This document shows, piece after piece, positions 17,852 to 27,690 of a stretch of DNA of 64,000 nucleotides. The stretch spans positions 496,001 to 560,000 of the forward strand of contig NZ_JAAMFI010000001.1 of assembly GCF_018437225.1 (NCBI RefSeq). The letters run 5' to 3'. The DNA comes from Fructobacillus papyriferae (lineage in GTDB: Bacteria > Bacillota > Bacilli > Lactobacillales > Lactobacillaceae). The first letter of the stretch is position 1, and each line of letters begins with the position of its first letter. The notes below the pieces were generated by a model. It saw nothing but the letters and a program-made list of their open reading frames with translations. It had not been told where the DNA came from and did no database searches. The translations under genes and the position numbers were made by a program.

Positions 17852-19642
17852 CTATCTTGATGCTTTAAAATGATTTTTTTCATCTTTTTGCATCTTGGTA
17901 TTTATCAACATTAACAACATCGGTGTTACGGCAATCAACCCCAAAGTATATCGTGTCGAGTTTGATAAAGGTGAAAGCATCGCAATCGGAATTTGCAATA
18001 GAACTGGCACAATTAAAGTAAATTTTTTCCAATTACTGAAATAAGCTGGTGCCATAAGCAATAATACAACAATCCAAAAATTACCATGCATAAAAAAAGC
18101 AAAATGAGAATTAAAAACCCGATCATATATAATTCCCAACCCATTTCGAATAATATTGTGATATAACTTATGAGTCCATTTAGAGTATTGCAAACTACCA
18201 TACCCATGTCCTATAGAATCTGATGGAATAGTTGTAGCAACATCATCCATAGGTATCCTTGATGGCTCCAAATAATTACCAACTTGAGCCACAAAGCCAT
18301 CATTCATTACCTCAGGATGCTTTTTATAAAGTTCTAACCATACTTTATTGAAATCTTCCCAGTCCTTCTTTTTGACGGTCTGGAATCGATATCCAAGCTG
18401 TGTTGATGCTTTGGAGAATTTATCTGGATAACCAGAAGATTTCAAAGGATCAACATTATAGGTTTGATACAATTTCCCCATGTTTTCTACTTTGAAAAGT
18501 TTATTCAAGGTTTTGTATTGGCTTTCTGAGAGATCATTAGGATAATACTTTAAATATCTTCCCACCTGTTGAATTTGTAATCCCTTTCCTTCAATCGGAT
18601 CTCCATTTAAAATAACGCCATTGCTGGATAAAATCAGCAACATAATTTTAATTACAGCAACTGGCAGTAATACGGATATACTTATTTTTTTCAGCCCGGC
18701 TTTTTTTAAAGAAAAAACTAAAAAGACACCAACCAAGAAGAAAAGTATCGAAGCCCACTTAACCGCTATGGATCCAAGAAAAACCGCAAAAAACGTCATG
18801 GTCATCCATCGAATATCCATTCTTTTGTTTTGTAAAAGAATCTGAATAAGAAGACCCATAAAAAGTACAAATGCACTCAAAAATAATGGATTCTTCGAGA
18901 GTGAAATAGTACTTAGGAATATAACGGGATTAAAAATGATAAATACAGTTCCGATCGCCTTCAAATAAGTACTTTTTGCTACATTATGAATAACACTTAG
19001 CGTGTACGAATATGAAAAAACTGCAAAAAGAAAATGAGACAATCCCAAAAATAAATAAGCCGGTAAATATGAATCAAATATTAACCAACTATATTTAATA
19101 GTAAGCCCATAAAATGCAGTTAAAAAAGCACCATGCTGATTAGTCCAGACTGTATTAGTACCATCAGTTAGATATTGGCCAATTGGATACACATTAAAAA
19201 TGTTTGCAGCAGCTACAGACGATTTAACATCAACCATCTCGTGAATTTGTGCAACAAGATCCCAACCCGAAACAACGGGAAAGAATGGTAATAAGAAAAT
19301 TCCCCATAAAACTAAAATAAATAAAAATGACTTTTTCTTAGTTTTGAAGAAAATCATCTTATGATCAAGCCAACTTACTAATTTGTTTTTCTCTTGGACA
19401 AAACTATCCTGGTATGAGATAAAGCCCAAACTTAAAGTCGCGAAAAGTATTGACAGTAAAACAAATTTAGCGAATAAGCCAATATCATTATAACTTCCAG
19501 ACATGGTCCCTAGGCCGTCTGGATAATTGACTTTTAAGCCATAAGAATTGAAAAAAGATAAAATTAACGAAACACTAACTACAGTAAATTTTTGCAGTAA
19601 GTTTAAATTATTTAATCGAATAAACTTCTTACTGCTTCCCAT
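17852..19642 (-). CDS. Large polytopic membrane protein, GT-C/DUF6020-like
   Basis: 596 residues with about 11-12 hydrophobic segments and a soluble stretch at about 340-480. After the second helix pair, FLLPFFPVVSGWDLVAQIHEM puts acidic residues in the first large outside loop, as in GT-C glycosyltransferases that use lipid-phosphate sugars. It resembles the DUF6020 group, but I cannot confirm the family by eye. Its start overlaps the end of the preceding GT2 gene by 14 nt, so the two are translated together and probably act as donor synthase and transferase. GC content is clearly lower than in the flanking core genes. Confidence 0.7.
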   Translation of the reverse strand: MGSSKKFIRLNNLNLLQKFTVVSVSLILSFFNSYGLKVNYPDGLGTMSGSYNDIGLFAKFVLLSILFATLSLGFISYQDSFVQEKNKLVSWLDHKMIFFKTKKKSFLFILVLWGIFLLPFFPVVSGWDLVAQIHEMVDVKSSVAAANIFNVYPIGQYLTDGTNTVWTNQHGAFLTAFYGLTIKYSWLIFDSYLPAYLFLGLSHFLFAVFSYSYTLSVIHNVAKSTYLKAIGTVFIIFNPVIFLSTISLSKNPLFLSAFVLFMGLLIQILLQNKRMDIRWMTMTFFAVFLGSIAVKWASILFFLVGVFLVFSLKKAGLKKISISVLLPVAVIKIMLLILSSNGVILNGDPIEGKGLQIQQVGRYLKYYPNDLSESQYKTLNKLFKVENMGKLYQTYNVDPLKSSGYPDKFSKASTQLGYRFQTVKKKDWEDFNKVWLELYKKHPEVMNDGFVAQVGNYLEPSRIPMDDVATTIPSDSIGHGYGSLQYSKWTHKLYHNIIRNGLGIIYDRVFNSHFAFFMHGNFWIVVLLLMAPAYFSNWKKFTLIVPVLLQIPIAMLSPLSNSTRYTLGLIAVTPMLLMLINTKMQKDEKNHFKASR

Positions 19643-20588
19643 TAAGTAAACCTTTCAAACGCTCATCTGCGCGAACCAAATCCAATTCAAAGTTTCTTTT
19701 TTCATTATTCTGAATTGAATTCAGAATAGAACCTGAGAAAAATGTAATTACAGAAATCAACAAGAAAATCATAGAAACAATCAGAGTTGGAAAGTTGGCC
19801 ACTGTATATGTTTCAGAATATGGTAATAGAACGCGCCATACGAAAGAAACAACAGCAATCAAAGCTGAAACAAAGGAAAATACTGAATAGAAAGCAAATG
19901 GATGATATCCTCGATATAAATTGAGAACAGTTTTTAAAACTTTAAATCCATCACCATAAGTATTTAATTTTGACTCCGATCCCTCCGGACGGTCACGATA
20001 CGAAATTACTTGGTTTTCGACAAGCATCCGTTTCTCAGTGGCGTGAATTGACATTTCAGTTTCAATTTCAAACCCTCGTGATAAAACTGGAAAAGTTTTT
20101 ACAAATTGATATGAAAATGCACGGTAACCTGTTAAGATATCGCGAATGTTTGTTTTAAACAAAAAATTAATTAGTGTACGTACTAAACTATTTCCAACAT
20201 TGTGAAACGGCCGTTTATTTTCTTCAAAATAAGTTGATGACAGGCGGTCACCAACAACCATGTCAACATGTTTATCAATAATTTTTTTATACATTTCTGG
20301 AATTGCTTCCACAGGATATGTATCATCAGCGTCAATCATAATGTAAGCTTCTGCATCAATCTCACGGAACATACGGCGAATAACTGCACCTTTCCCTTGT
20401 GCATATTCGTGTCTTACGACGGCTCCGGCCTTTTCAGCTAATTCAGATGTATTATCTTTCGAATTATTATCGTAAACATATATAACTGAATCAGGAATTT
20501 CACGGATCACATTTTTCACATCGTTCACAACTTTTGAAATTGTCAACGCTTCGTTATACGCAGGAATTAAAATTGCCAATTTATCCAT
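19629..20588 (-). CDS. GT2 glycosyltransferase with C-terminal membrane helices (polyprenyl-phosphate-sugar synthase-like)
   Basis: 319 residues. The GT-A domain starts LAILIPAYNEALTISKVV; the metal site is MIDADDTYP near residue 90; VGDRLSS and GYRAFSYQF follow. Two hydrophobic C-terminal segments (about 235-258, 270-293) anchor it. This is the layout of dolichol-phosphate-mannose-synthase-like enzymes that load a sugar onto undecaprenyl phosphate. Its end overlaps the next membrane gene and its start overlaps the 20581-21966 gene by 8 nt. The sugar cannot be told. Confidence 0.85.
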   Translation of the reverse strand: MDKLAILIPAYNEALTISKVVNDVKNVIREIPDSVIYVYDNNSKDNTSELAEKAGAVVRHEYAQGKGAVIRRMFREIDAEAYIMIDADDTYPVEAIPEMYKKIIDKHVDMVVGDRLSSTYFEENKRPFHNVGNSLVRTLINFLFKTNIRDILTGYRAFSYQFVKTFPVLSRGFEIETEMSIHATEKRMLVENQVISYRDRPEGSESKLNTYGDGFKVLKTVLNLYRGYHPFAFYSVFSFVSALIAVVSFVWRVLLPYSETYTVANFPTLIVSMIFLLISVITFFSGSILNSIQNNEKRNFELDLVRADERLKGLLNGKQ

Positions 20589-21966
20589 TTTTTCTCTCCG
20601 ATTTACTTACTTCACAAGAATCATCTACATAATAAAATAACACACTCAAAAACATTAAGGGAAGAAAATAACGCATTTGTAATCCTTTAATATCGCTGAC
20701 ATCATAAGTTTTATCAATACCACCGGGGTATACTTTCGTCCATGTTACCAATAAAACAAACAACGTTAATAGTAGTACAGCAAAATAAACTGTAACTGCT
20801 AAAATGATTGGGAAATACTTTGAAATTCGAGATGTCAATTTTATATTATCATTTCCAGAAAATGAGTTGTAATTGAAAATAATTGATAATACCAGAATAA
20901 AAATCCCAAACATTGCTGTTAATGCGCTAAGTTTTGCACCCGCACTATCTGTCCCAATTGCGGATAGAAAATATAAAGGCGTGTTTAATGCAAAATTCCA
21001 ACAAGCGAAAAAAGCACTTATTAAATGATGTTTAACAAAAGACACATTATCTTGAAGTCCATAGAAACTAGTCAAAACTGTTGAAAAGGTTTTCGACCAC
21101 AGAAAATAAGAAACTAAACCAATAAGAACAGAACCAGATCCTGCCAATAATTTTTTTCTTATAGAAAAGAATTTATTTGGTAATAAAAATACAAGTAATA
21201 ATACCGGTACATATGCAACCTTTAAATTGAAAAAAATCACAGTAAATAACATAAGAAACGCTATTTCAGTATGACTAATCTTATTATTTAAAGTTGAAGA
21301 TTTCTTTAAATTAAGAATAAAAGCAACAAACAAAGCTGTTACTGAGATGTTTGTAGCATCGGCACTAACCGATGATGCTAAAAAGACTGATAATGGAAAA
21401 CTACCGATTGCAGAAAAAAGCCACTTTCCCTTTGGCAACAATGTGATTGAAAGAGCCATTATAAATACGTACGACATCAAATTTGCAATTCTTGCTAAAG
21501 TCCATGCTTGAAATGTGCCTAATTTTAACAACATGCCAACTTTTAAACCAACAGCAGGAAACATCCAATTAATCATCGGGTACTGCGTTCTAACTAGTTC
21601 CTTAGTTGAAGTGTTTGGGCCATTAAATGATTTAACTTGGAGATCTAAATTTTCATCCTTTTGAAATGGATTAATGACACTATTCTCATAGGCCCAATTT
21701 GCCCCCTCTCTTGAAAGATATGATTTTGACCCATGGATCACCATTTTTTTCATATTATGGCTATCAGAATCAGCTTCAAAACTACCTTTGACTTGGCCAG
21801 TTGCCAATGCATATGTATTAAACAAATGCATGTCATAATCACCTAAGGTTTTTGGACCAATGTTTGTTACATATAAACTACCAAGTGAACATGCAAAAAT
21901 TAAGAAAAATACTAATGGAAAAAAACTCTTTGAAAGACTATCCTTGATTGATTGTTTTTTATTCAT
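20581..21966 (-). CDS. DUF2142-type membrane protein (GT-C-like)
   Basis: 461 residues from the ATG at 21966; the longer frame would need a TTG start inside the preceding gene. About 10-12 membrane segments. The first outside loop begins NIGPKTLGDYDMHLFNTYAL and resembles DUF2142 proteins, which occur in surface-glycan clusters and probably transfer sugars from lipid carriers. The large loop at about 60-140 is rich in Asn, Ser and Lys. It is AT-rich like its neighbours and tightly packed with GT2 genes on both sides. Confidence 0.75.
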   Translation of the reverse strand: MNKKQSIKDSLSKSFFPLVFFLIFACSLGSLYVTNIGPKTLGDYDMHLFNTYALATGQVKGSFEADSDSHNMKKMVIHGSKSYLSREGANWAYENSVINPFQKDENLDLQVKSFNGPNTSTKELVRTQYPMINWMFPAVGLKVGMLLKLGTFQAWTLARIANLMSYVFIMALSITLLPKGKWLFSAIGSFPLSVFLASSVSADATNISVTALFVAFILNLKKSSTLNNKISHTEIAFLMLFTVIFFNLKVAYVPVLLLVFLLPNKFFSIRKKLLAGSGSVLIGLVSYFLWSKTFSTVLTSFYGLQDNVSFVKHHLISAFFACWNFALNTPLYFLSAIGTDSAGAKLSALTAMFGIFILVLSIIFNYNSFSGNDNIKLTSRISKYFPIILAVTVYFAVLLLTLFVLLVTWTKVYPGGIDKTYDVSDIKGLQMRYFLPLMFLSVLFYYVDDSCEVSKSERKNG

Positions 21967-21979
21967 TGCACGCTCACAG

Positions 21980-22876
21980 TCACTTTTTTTCTTCAGCAAA
22001 CTCAATCACCGGATTAAAAGTCTTTCCAGCCTTCATTCCTTTCTTCATAACCGCTAACTTTTCAGCCTTGCGATCAGTCTTAGAAAGCTTAATTTGCCAG
22101 TATTCTGCTAACGTACGCAAACGTGCGCGATTTTTGCGATACCAATCACGCTTACGAACATAGTAGCCCTTATTACGGTATGAGTAGAAATAACGAGGAG
22201 TACGGTTAGGTCCATCGTTCAAAAGACTTGAGCCAACATTAGCCCCCATTTTGTGTGTGACCTTGGCTGATGGCACAAAGTAACCTGGTGCCACACGACC
22301 AGCACGCTCTGTATATTCGATGTCGTCTCCCCAGATAAAGAAGTCCGTAATTGGCAACCCGATTTGACCAACAATATCACGCTTGAGTAGTAACGATACG
22401 AAAGTGGCATTCTGTAATTGAACTGGTTCCACCTGATCCTCTGGAATTACATGCAAACGGTTCATGGGCGCGGGTTGATTCATCTTAGCACGATGACCAT
22501 CTGTCCAACGAACATCAGAAGCTAAGAATCCAAATTCTTGCTTTTCATCAGCAAAAGTTAATAGATTCTGAAGCGTATCAGGGTGAGCCATCGTATCATC
22601 ATCCATCAGCCAAACAAAGTCGTCATTCGTCTGTTCCATAAAGTAGCGAACACCTTTATTGAAGCCACCAGCGCCGCCGAGGTTTTCTTCTAAGCGGACG
22701 TATTCGATTTGATTACCAAGTGATTCCAAATATTCTTTCGTATCGTTCTCACTAGCATTGTCAACTATAATGATATGGCTAACTGGAACAACTTGATTTT
22801 GCAAAGCTTGGATAGCTTCTTTTAACATGTCCAGTCGATTGTACGTAACAACAACTGCAGATACTTTTTTTGTCAT
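21980..22876 (-). CDS. GT2 glycosyltransferase, galactofuranosyl/rhamnosyltransferase-like
   Basis: 298 residues, soluble. VSAVVVTYNRLDMLKEAI, VDNASENDT, EENLGGAGGFNKG and the metal motif WLMDDDTMAHPD define the GT-A fold. FIWGDDIEYTERA and a downstream MGANVG His-Lys stretch are like the GlfT/WbbL branch, which adds galactofuranose or rhamnose. Glf is encoded in the same operon, so galactofuranose from UDP-Galf is the most likely donor; this is inference. Base composition here is closer to the core genes than to its neighbours. Confidence 0.85.
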   Translation of the reverse strand: MTKKVSAVVVTYNRLDMLKEAIQALQNQVVPVSHIIIVDNASENDTKEYLESLGNQIEYVRLEENLGGAGGFNKGVRYFMEQTNDDFVWLMDDDTMAHPDTLQNLLTFADEKQEFGFLASDVRWTDGHRAKMNQPAPMNRLHVIPEDQVEPVQLQNATFVSLLLKRDIVGQIGLPITDFFIWGDDIEYTERAGRVAPGYFVPSAKVTHKMGANVGSSLLNDGPNRTPRYFYSYRNKGYYVRKRDWYRKNRARLRTLAEYWQIKLSKTDRKAEKLAVMKKGMKAGKTFNPVIEFAEEKK

Positions 22877-22942
22877 AGCGACTTCCTTTATTTTAAATTA
22901 ACCAGTTTTTTAAAATTACACCCAATTATTAATGGCCCATTA

Positions 22943-23905
22943 TTATTTTAGCAGATTATCCTGAATGATAAATCGTGGACGCTTTTTAGTTTCCTTAAAA
23001 ACCTTACCGATATATTCGCCAATAATTGACAAAGCAATTAATTGAATACCACCAATAAACCAAATGGAAACCATAAGTGATGACCACCCTTGGATTACAT
23101 GTCCATTAAGATACTGAATGGCAGTATAAAACAGCATAACAAAGGAAACAAAAGTTGTTAAAATTCCCATGAACAAAACTAAATGCATAGGGGCAATTGA
23201 AAAAGAAGTAATACCATCCCAGGCCAAAGCAAGCATTTTCCTCAGTGGGTATTTCGATTCACCCAGTTCTCTTTCTTTACGTTTATAGTAAACAACAGTA
23301 CTTGGAAAACCAATACTTGGTAAAATTCCTCTTAAAAAGAGATTTTGCTCTGGATAATCCAAAAGTTCATCCACAACCCTACCTGACGTCAAGCGAAAAT
23401 CCGCAGACTCAGGAACTAATTCGACTCCAATTTTGTTCATTAACTTGTAAAAAGTGTCAGCTGTCCATCGTTTGAATCGCGAATCAGTTTCTCGGTCATT
23501 TCTGGCACCATATACCACATCGTACCCATCCAGATAATTATCCACCATCTCATAAATGGCCTTTACATCATCTTGTAGATCGGCATCAATGGTTATAAAC
23601 ACATCACCATATGGACGACTAGCTGTTAATCCTCCGATAATCGCGTTCTGATGACCAAAATTTCTTGAAAAATTAATTCCAGAGATGTAATCGCTTTGTT
23701 TAGAAGCGTCCTCGATTATTTGCCAAGTTTTATCTTTTGACCCATCATTAACAACAACGAGCTTACTTTCATTAGATACCTTCTGCTGTTTAATCAGTGT
23801 TAACAGTACGTTTTGAAGTACATCGAGAGACTTACCAAGTGCTTCTTCCTCGTTATATGCAGGAACAACAATAATAAGTCTATTTTTTTTATTTGTCGTT
23901 AACAT
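22943..23905 (-). CDS. GT2 GtrB/CsbB-like polyprenyl-phosphate glycosyltransferase
   Basis: 320 residues from the ATG at 23905 (AAGGAG 8 nt upstream). RLIIVVPAYNEEEALGKSL, NFSRNFGHQNAI, ITIDADLQDD and RLTSGRVVDELL are hallmarks of the GtrB/CsbB/YfdH group, with two C-terminal membrane helices (about 230-255, 265-290). These enzymes make undecaprenyl-phosphate-glucose or -GlcNAc on the inner face for use outside. Its ATG overlaps the stop of the preceding membrane gene (TGATG), pairing it with that protein. GtrA at 15.8 kb is the likely flippase. Confidence 0.9.
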   Translation of the reverse strand: MLTTNKKNRLIIVVPAYNEEEALGKSLDVLQNVLLTLIKQQKVSNESKLVVVNDGSKDKTWQIIEDASKQSDYISGINFSRNFGHQNAIIGGLTASRPYGDVFITIDADLQDDVKAIYEMVDNYLDGYDVVYGARNDRETDSRFKRWTADTFYKLMNKIGVELVPESADFRLTSGRVVDELLDYPEQNLFLRGILPSIGFPSTVVYYKRKERELGESKYPLRKMLALAWDGITSFSIAPMHLVLFMGILTTFVSFVMLFYTAIQYLNGHVIQGWSSLMVSIWFIGGIQLIALSIIGEYIGKVFKETKKRPRFIIQDNLLK

Positions 23906-25470
23906 CAAAAGTACTCCTTAAAAATTGATTTTCTACTCAACCTTTTTAAAAGAAGAGCTCCTTGAGTAGCTAAAAGAATAATTAATGGTAAAAATTGGAT
24001 CACATATCGCGATCTTCCCCCTTCAAAAAGTAAAAGAAAAAGGAAAAAACCAAGAATTGATAATTTTAATACTAAATCAAACTGTGATTTTATAAAAATA
24101 CCAAAAATGGACAAAATTATAATTATTGTCCACAAAATTTGTTGGACAAGACGGAAATTGTACTTAGAATCTGTAGCTACGCCTTCTTTATTGACAAATA
24201 ATTTTCGTGGTAACGTATTCGCTTCTTGTTGATTATTGGGATGATTAACCAAAAGGTAGAATTTTGATTCTTGGCCCCATCCAAATGTACCATCTGCAGT
24301 GTTTAACTGTTGTTTCTTCACAATAAATTTAAGGTATCCTACAAAACCAAATTTTTTCAATCTAGTTTCAATCAATTCGATAGATTTTTTATTTCGTTCT
24401 TTTGGGTCTACAATTGCCTTCGAAGAGGAATCATCTTTCACATTAAAAGAACCGTTCCCTTTCATTCCCATTGCCATGAAGTGCGTTAATGGTAATGATC
24501 TCCCCTTTTCAATCTTAACAAGACCATTATGGTTTACTAAGAATGAATTTGTAGAGGAAGTTGCTCCCCAAAAAGTTAAAACGAATATAATCAAAAGAAA
24601 AACATTTCGCCAAAAATGTTTTTTATTCTTAAACAACAAATAAACAGCCGTACAAATTAATACAGCCAAAGGTAAAATTATGGTTGATGGTTTCAACATA
24701 TAAGCGACTGCTGTTTCAAGACCAATAACAACCACAATAGTGAGCATTTTTATCAGATTTTCAATTTCATAATACTGCTTAAACTTTAACAAACTGAAAA
24801 TTAACAGAGACACAGTAAAAAATGAAAAAGTATCTGTATAGGGAATAACGACGAAAGGTAATAACGTAAAAGAAAATAGAGACAAGAATAAGGTTATTTT
24901 CCTCCCTGATTTTCCAAATAACATACTTGATGATAAATACAACAGAACCGTGGCGATATCAATTAAAATCGTGTTGAACCAGTTCAAATAATAGAAAAAA
25001 GCTTCAAACTCAGGTTTCCCTGTCAAAATCCAAACTATGTGCTCAACTTTTAGTAAAAATAAATTATTAGGATAGAATGAAAAATATTCAATTTTTTTTT
25101 CATGACCAGGTAAGACAGATTGCGCAACAGTCGCCCAATCCCAAGCACCCCAGCCAGTTAAATTCTTAATACAGTAGTATTGCCAAAAAAGAAGTAGAAA
25201 AACAATACTACAAACACCAAAATGACTGACTAATTTAGTATTAAACACAGACTTCTCAAAAAATTTTTTTACAAAATTGAAATGGAATAAGAATTTATTT
25301 TGGCAAATAACAAAGAAAGCAAATAATGCAAAAATAAACAATAAAAATAGAACAAAAAATTTGTTTGAGCCCGTAACAATTCGGGGAAAAAGCGAAACTG
25401 TTCCCAAAAGCGAGATTGAAAGCAAAGCCAATAGTAGTGTATTAGTTATTCGTTTTAAAAATGAGTACAT
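23905..25470 (-). CDS. Polytopic membrane protein, GT-C-like
   Basis: 521 residues with about 11 membrane segments. The first long outside loop (about residues 105-150, WGAWDWATVAQSVLPGHEKK) has Asp residues placed as in GT-C transferases. A soluble loop at about 325-420 is rich in Lys and Asn. I do not recognise a specific family. It lies between two GT2 genes with a 6-nt gap upstream and an overlapping stop/start downstream. Very AT-rich, with long A/T runs. Confidence 0.7.
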   Translation of the reverse strand: MYSFLKRITNTLLLALLSISLLGTVSLFPRIVTGSNKFFVLFLLFIFALFAFFVICQNKFLFHFNFVKKFFEKSVFNTKLVSHFGVCSIVFLLLFWQYYCIKNLTGWGAWDWATVAQSVLPGHEKKIEYFSFYPNNLFLLKVEHIVWILTGKPEFEAFFYYLNWFNTILIDIATVLLYLSSSMLFGKSGRKITLFLSLFSFTLLPFVVIPYTDTFSFFTVSLLIFSLLKFKQYYEIENLIKMLTIVVVIGLETAVAYMLKPSTIILPLAVLICTAVYLLFKNKKHFWRNVFLLIIFVLTFWGATSSTNSFLVNHNGLVKIEKGRSLPLTHFMAMGMKGNGSFNVKDDSSSKAIVDPKERNKKSIELIETRLKKFGFVGYLKFIVKKQQLNTADGTFGWGQESKFYLLVNHPNNQQEANTLPRKLFVNKEGVATDSKYNFRLVQQILWTIIIILSIFGIFIKSQFDLVLKLSILGFFLFLLLFEGGRSRYVIQFLPLIILLATQGALLLKRLSRKSIFKEYF

Positions 25471-25476
25471 AATAAT

Positions 25477-26418
25477 TTACTTCTCTTCTTTTGCTAAATA
25501 AATTGGTCGATTCTTAGTTTCGAAAAAGATCGCGGCAATATATCGTCCGATTACGCCAATCGAAAGCATTTGAACACCCCCGATGAACAGAATAATTGTC
25601 ACCATTGATGGCCAACCCGCGACTGACGAATTGGATACCAGCGCCCGTATAACAATGAAAATCCCGGCTAGGATAGATCCAGTGAAGGTTAAAAATCCTA
25701 ATAAAATAACGAGCGTTAATGGCACTGTTGAAAAAGAAACTAAACCTTCAACTGCGTATCGAAATAACCCCCAGAAGGACCAGGAGCTTTGACCAGCCGA
25801 TCGATTCCGATCCTCGTAACTTAAATACTTCGTTCGAAAACCAACCCACGAAAAGATGCCTTTTGAAAAACGCTGATTTTCAGAAAGCGTCAGCACAGCA
25901 TCCACCATTGACCGATTCATCATCCGAAAATCTCGAGCCCCTTCAACAAATTCTGTTTGTGAGAAACGATTCATCACTTTGTAAAACAGAGATGAGAAAA
26001 AAGATCGAATAGCCGATTCCTGACGTCGATCGGAACGTTTGGTAGCCACGCAATCGACTTCGTTAGATACTAGTGCTGAAAGCATTTCAGGCAACAACTC
26101 AGGGGGGTCTTGCAAATCCACATCCATCAAAGCAACTAAATCGCCTTTCGCTTTCTCTAATCCAGCATATATTGCAGCTTCCTTACCAAAATGCCGTGAT
26201 AAGGATACATAATGAACATTGTCATCTTGCTGATTTATCTGACGTAAAACAGACAAAGTTTGATCCGTAGAACCATCATCAATAAAAATGAACGAAAATG
26301 AATAAGGAATTATTTCGCGTTTTAATGCCACCACCTTTTCAAGAAAGAGTGGAATTGTTTCTTCTTCGTTGTAGACAGGTACAACGATTGATAATACTGC
26401 GTTCTGTTGCAAATCCAT
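25477..26418 (-). CDS. GT2 polyprenyl-phosphate glycosyltransferase (GtrB/CsbB-like), second copy type
   Basis: 313 residues from the ATG at 26418, with GGAGG 6 nt upstream; the frame extends to 26475 without a ribosome-binding site. LSIVVPVYNEEETIPLFLEK, VSLSRHFGKEAAIYAGLE, LMDVDLQDPPELL and GARDFRMMNR mark the family; two C-terminal helices at about 232-258 and 268-290. Diverged from the 22943 enzyme, so probably a different sugar or acceptor. Confidence 0.9.
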   Translation of the reverse strand: MDLQQNAVLSIVVPVYNEEETIPLFLEKVVALKREIIPYSFSFIFIDDGSTDQTLSVLRQINQQDDNVHYVSLSRHFGKEAAIYAGLEKAKGDLVALMDVDLQDPPELLPEMLSALVSNEVDCVATKRSDRRQESAIRSFFSSLFYKVMNRFSQTEFVEGARDFRMMNRSMVDAVLTLSENQRFSKGIFSWVGFRTKYLSYEDRNRSAGQSSWSFWGLFRYAVEGLVSFSTVPLTLVILLGFLTFTGSILAGIFIVIRALVSNSSVAGWPSMVTIILFIGGVQMLSIGVIGRYIAAIFFETKNRPIYLAKEEK

Positions 26419-26499
26419 CGATGTCCTCCCTCCGGGTGAATGCAATGAACTACTTCTATGTACGCATCTCCTCATCAGAGATGCTTTAAATCGACTTTC

Positions 26500-27690
26500 T
26501 TACTTCACCTCATCATGTGCAAAGTTAAAGTCATCATCGATACCGAATTCTTGACGAACCGTGTTCAACGCATCGTTGAAGACTTGGTCCATATCGAAGT
26601 AACGGTACTTACCCAAACGACCACCAAACATCACTTCAGGGGCGTTTTCACGAGCTTCTTGGACGTACTTCTTGTACAATTCCGTGTTCTTTTCGTTGTT
26701 GACTGGGTAGTACGCTTCCTTCGTGCGGTCCCAATCTTGTGGGTATTCACGCGTGATGATCGTCTTCCCTTCGTCAGCCAAGCCGTCGAAGTGCTTCCAT
26801 TCCATTTGACGAGTAAATGGCGTTTCAGCATCCGTGTAATTAATCACGGCGTTCCCTTGGTAGTTGTCGGAATCAATCGTTTCGGATTCAAAGCGCAGTG
26901 AACGGTATTCTAATTCACCATGCTTGTAATCGAAGAACTGGTCGATCATTCCCGTGTAGAGCACCTTAGGGAATTCAGCCAAGAATTCATCCTTGTGGTC
27001 GAAGAAGTCCGTGTCCGTCATGACATCGATCAAACCATCTGCACGTTCGACCATGTGTTCGAAGATTTGCGTATAACCGCCAACTGGGATTCCTTGGTAG
27101 CGGTGGTTAAAGTAGTTGTTGTCGTAAATGAAACGAACAGGCAAGCGCTTGATGATGAAGGCTGGCAATTCCGTTGCCTTACGTCCCCACTGCTTTTCCG
27201 TGTAGCCCTTGATCAAGGCTTGGTAGATGTCCGTACCGATCAATGAGATGGCTTGTTCTTCCAAGTTCCGCGGTTGACGGTCGCCCAATTCCTTCAAGGC
27301 TTCGGCCTTTTGTTCTTCGATCTTGGCCTTGGCTTCGGCTGGCGTCTTTGTTCCCCACATTTGGTAGAAGGTGTTCATGTTAAACGGCAAGTTGAAGAGC
27401 TTACCGTTGTAATTAGCCACCACTTGGTTCTGGAAACCGTTGAATTCGGCGAACTGACGAACGTAGTCCCAAACCATCTTGTTATCCGTGTGGAAGATGT
27501 GGGCACCAAAATCGTGAACCGTAATGCCGTTTTCAACGTGGGTGTGCGTGTTACCACCAATAAAGGCGCGCTTTTCGACAACCAATGAACGCTTACCGCG
27601 CTTGGCTGCTTCGTAAGCGAAGGTCATACCGAAGGGACCAGCCCCAACGATCAAGTAATCATAGTTCTTTGTGTTAAATTTGTTAGTCAT
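26500..27690 (-). CDS. glf: UDP-galactopyranose mutase
   Basis: 396 residues. YDYLIVGAGPFGMTFAYEAAK is the FAD dinucleotide fold; VEKRAFIGGN, HDFGAHIFHTDN and FNLPFNMNTFYQMWG are mutase signatures, and the C-terminal GGRLGKYRYFDMDQ is the FAD/active-site end. It converts UDP-galactopyranose to UDP-galactofuranose in the cytoplasm, so the cluster's polymer probably contains Galf. Its ATG overlaps the stop of the DUF4422 gene as TAATG. Base composition and codon use are core-like, unlike the AT-rich genes downstream. Confidence 0.98.
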   Translation of the reverse strand: MTNKFNTKNYDYLIVGAGPFGMTFAYEAAKRGKRSLVVEKRAFIGGNTHTHVENGITVHDFGAHIFHTDNKMVWDYVRQFAEFNGFQNQVVANYNGKLFNLPFNMNTFYQMWGTKTPAEAKAKIEEQKAEALKELGDRQPRNLEEQAISLIGTDIYQALIKGYTEKQWGRKATELPAFIIKRLPVRFIYDNNYFNHRYQGIPVGGYTQIFEHMVERADGLIDVMTDTDFFDHKDEFLAEFPKVLYTGMIDQFFDYKHGELEYRSLRFESETIDSDNYQGNAVINYTDAETPFTRQMEWKHFDGLADEGKTIITREYPQDWDRTKEAYYPVNNEKNTELYKKYVQEARENAPEVMFGGRLGKYRYFDMDQVFNDALNTVRQEFGIDDDFNFAHDEVK

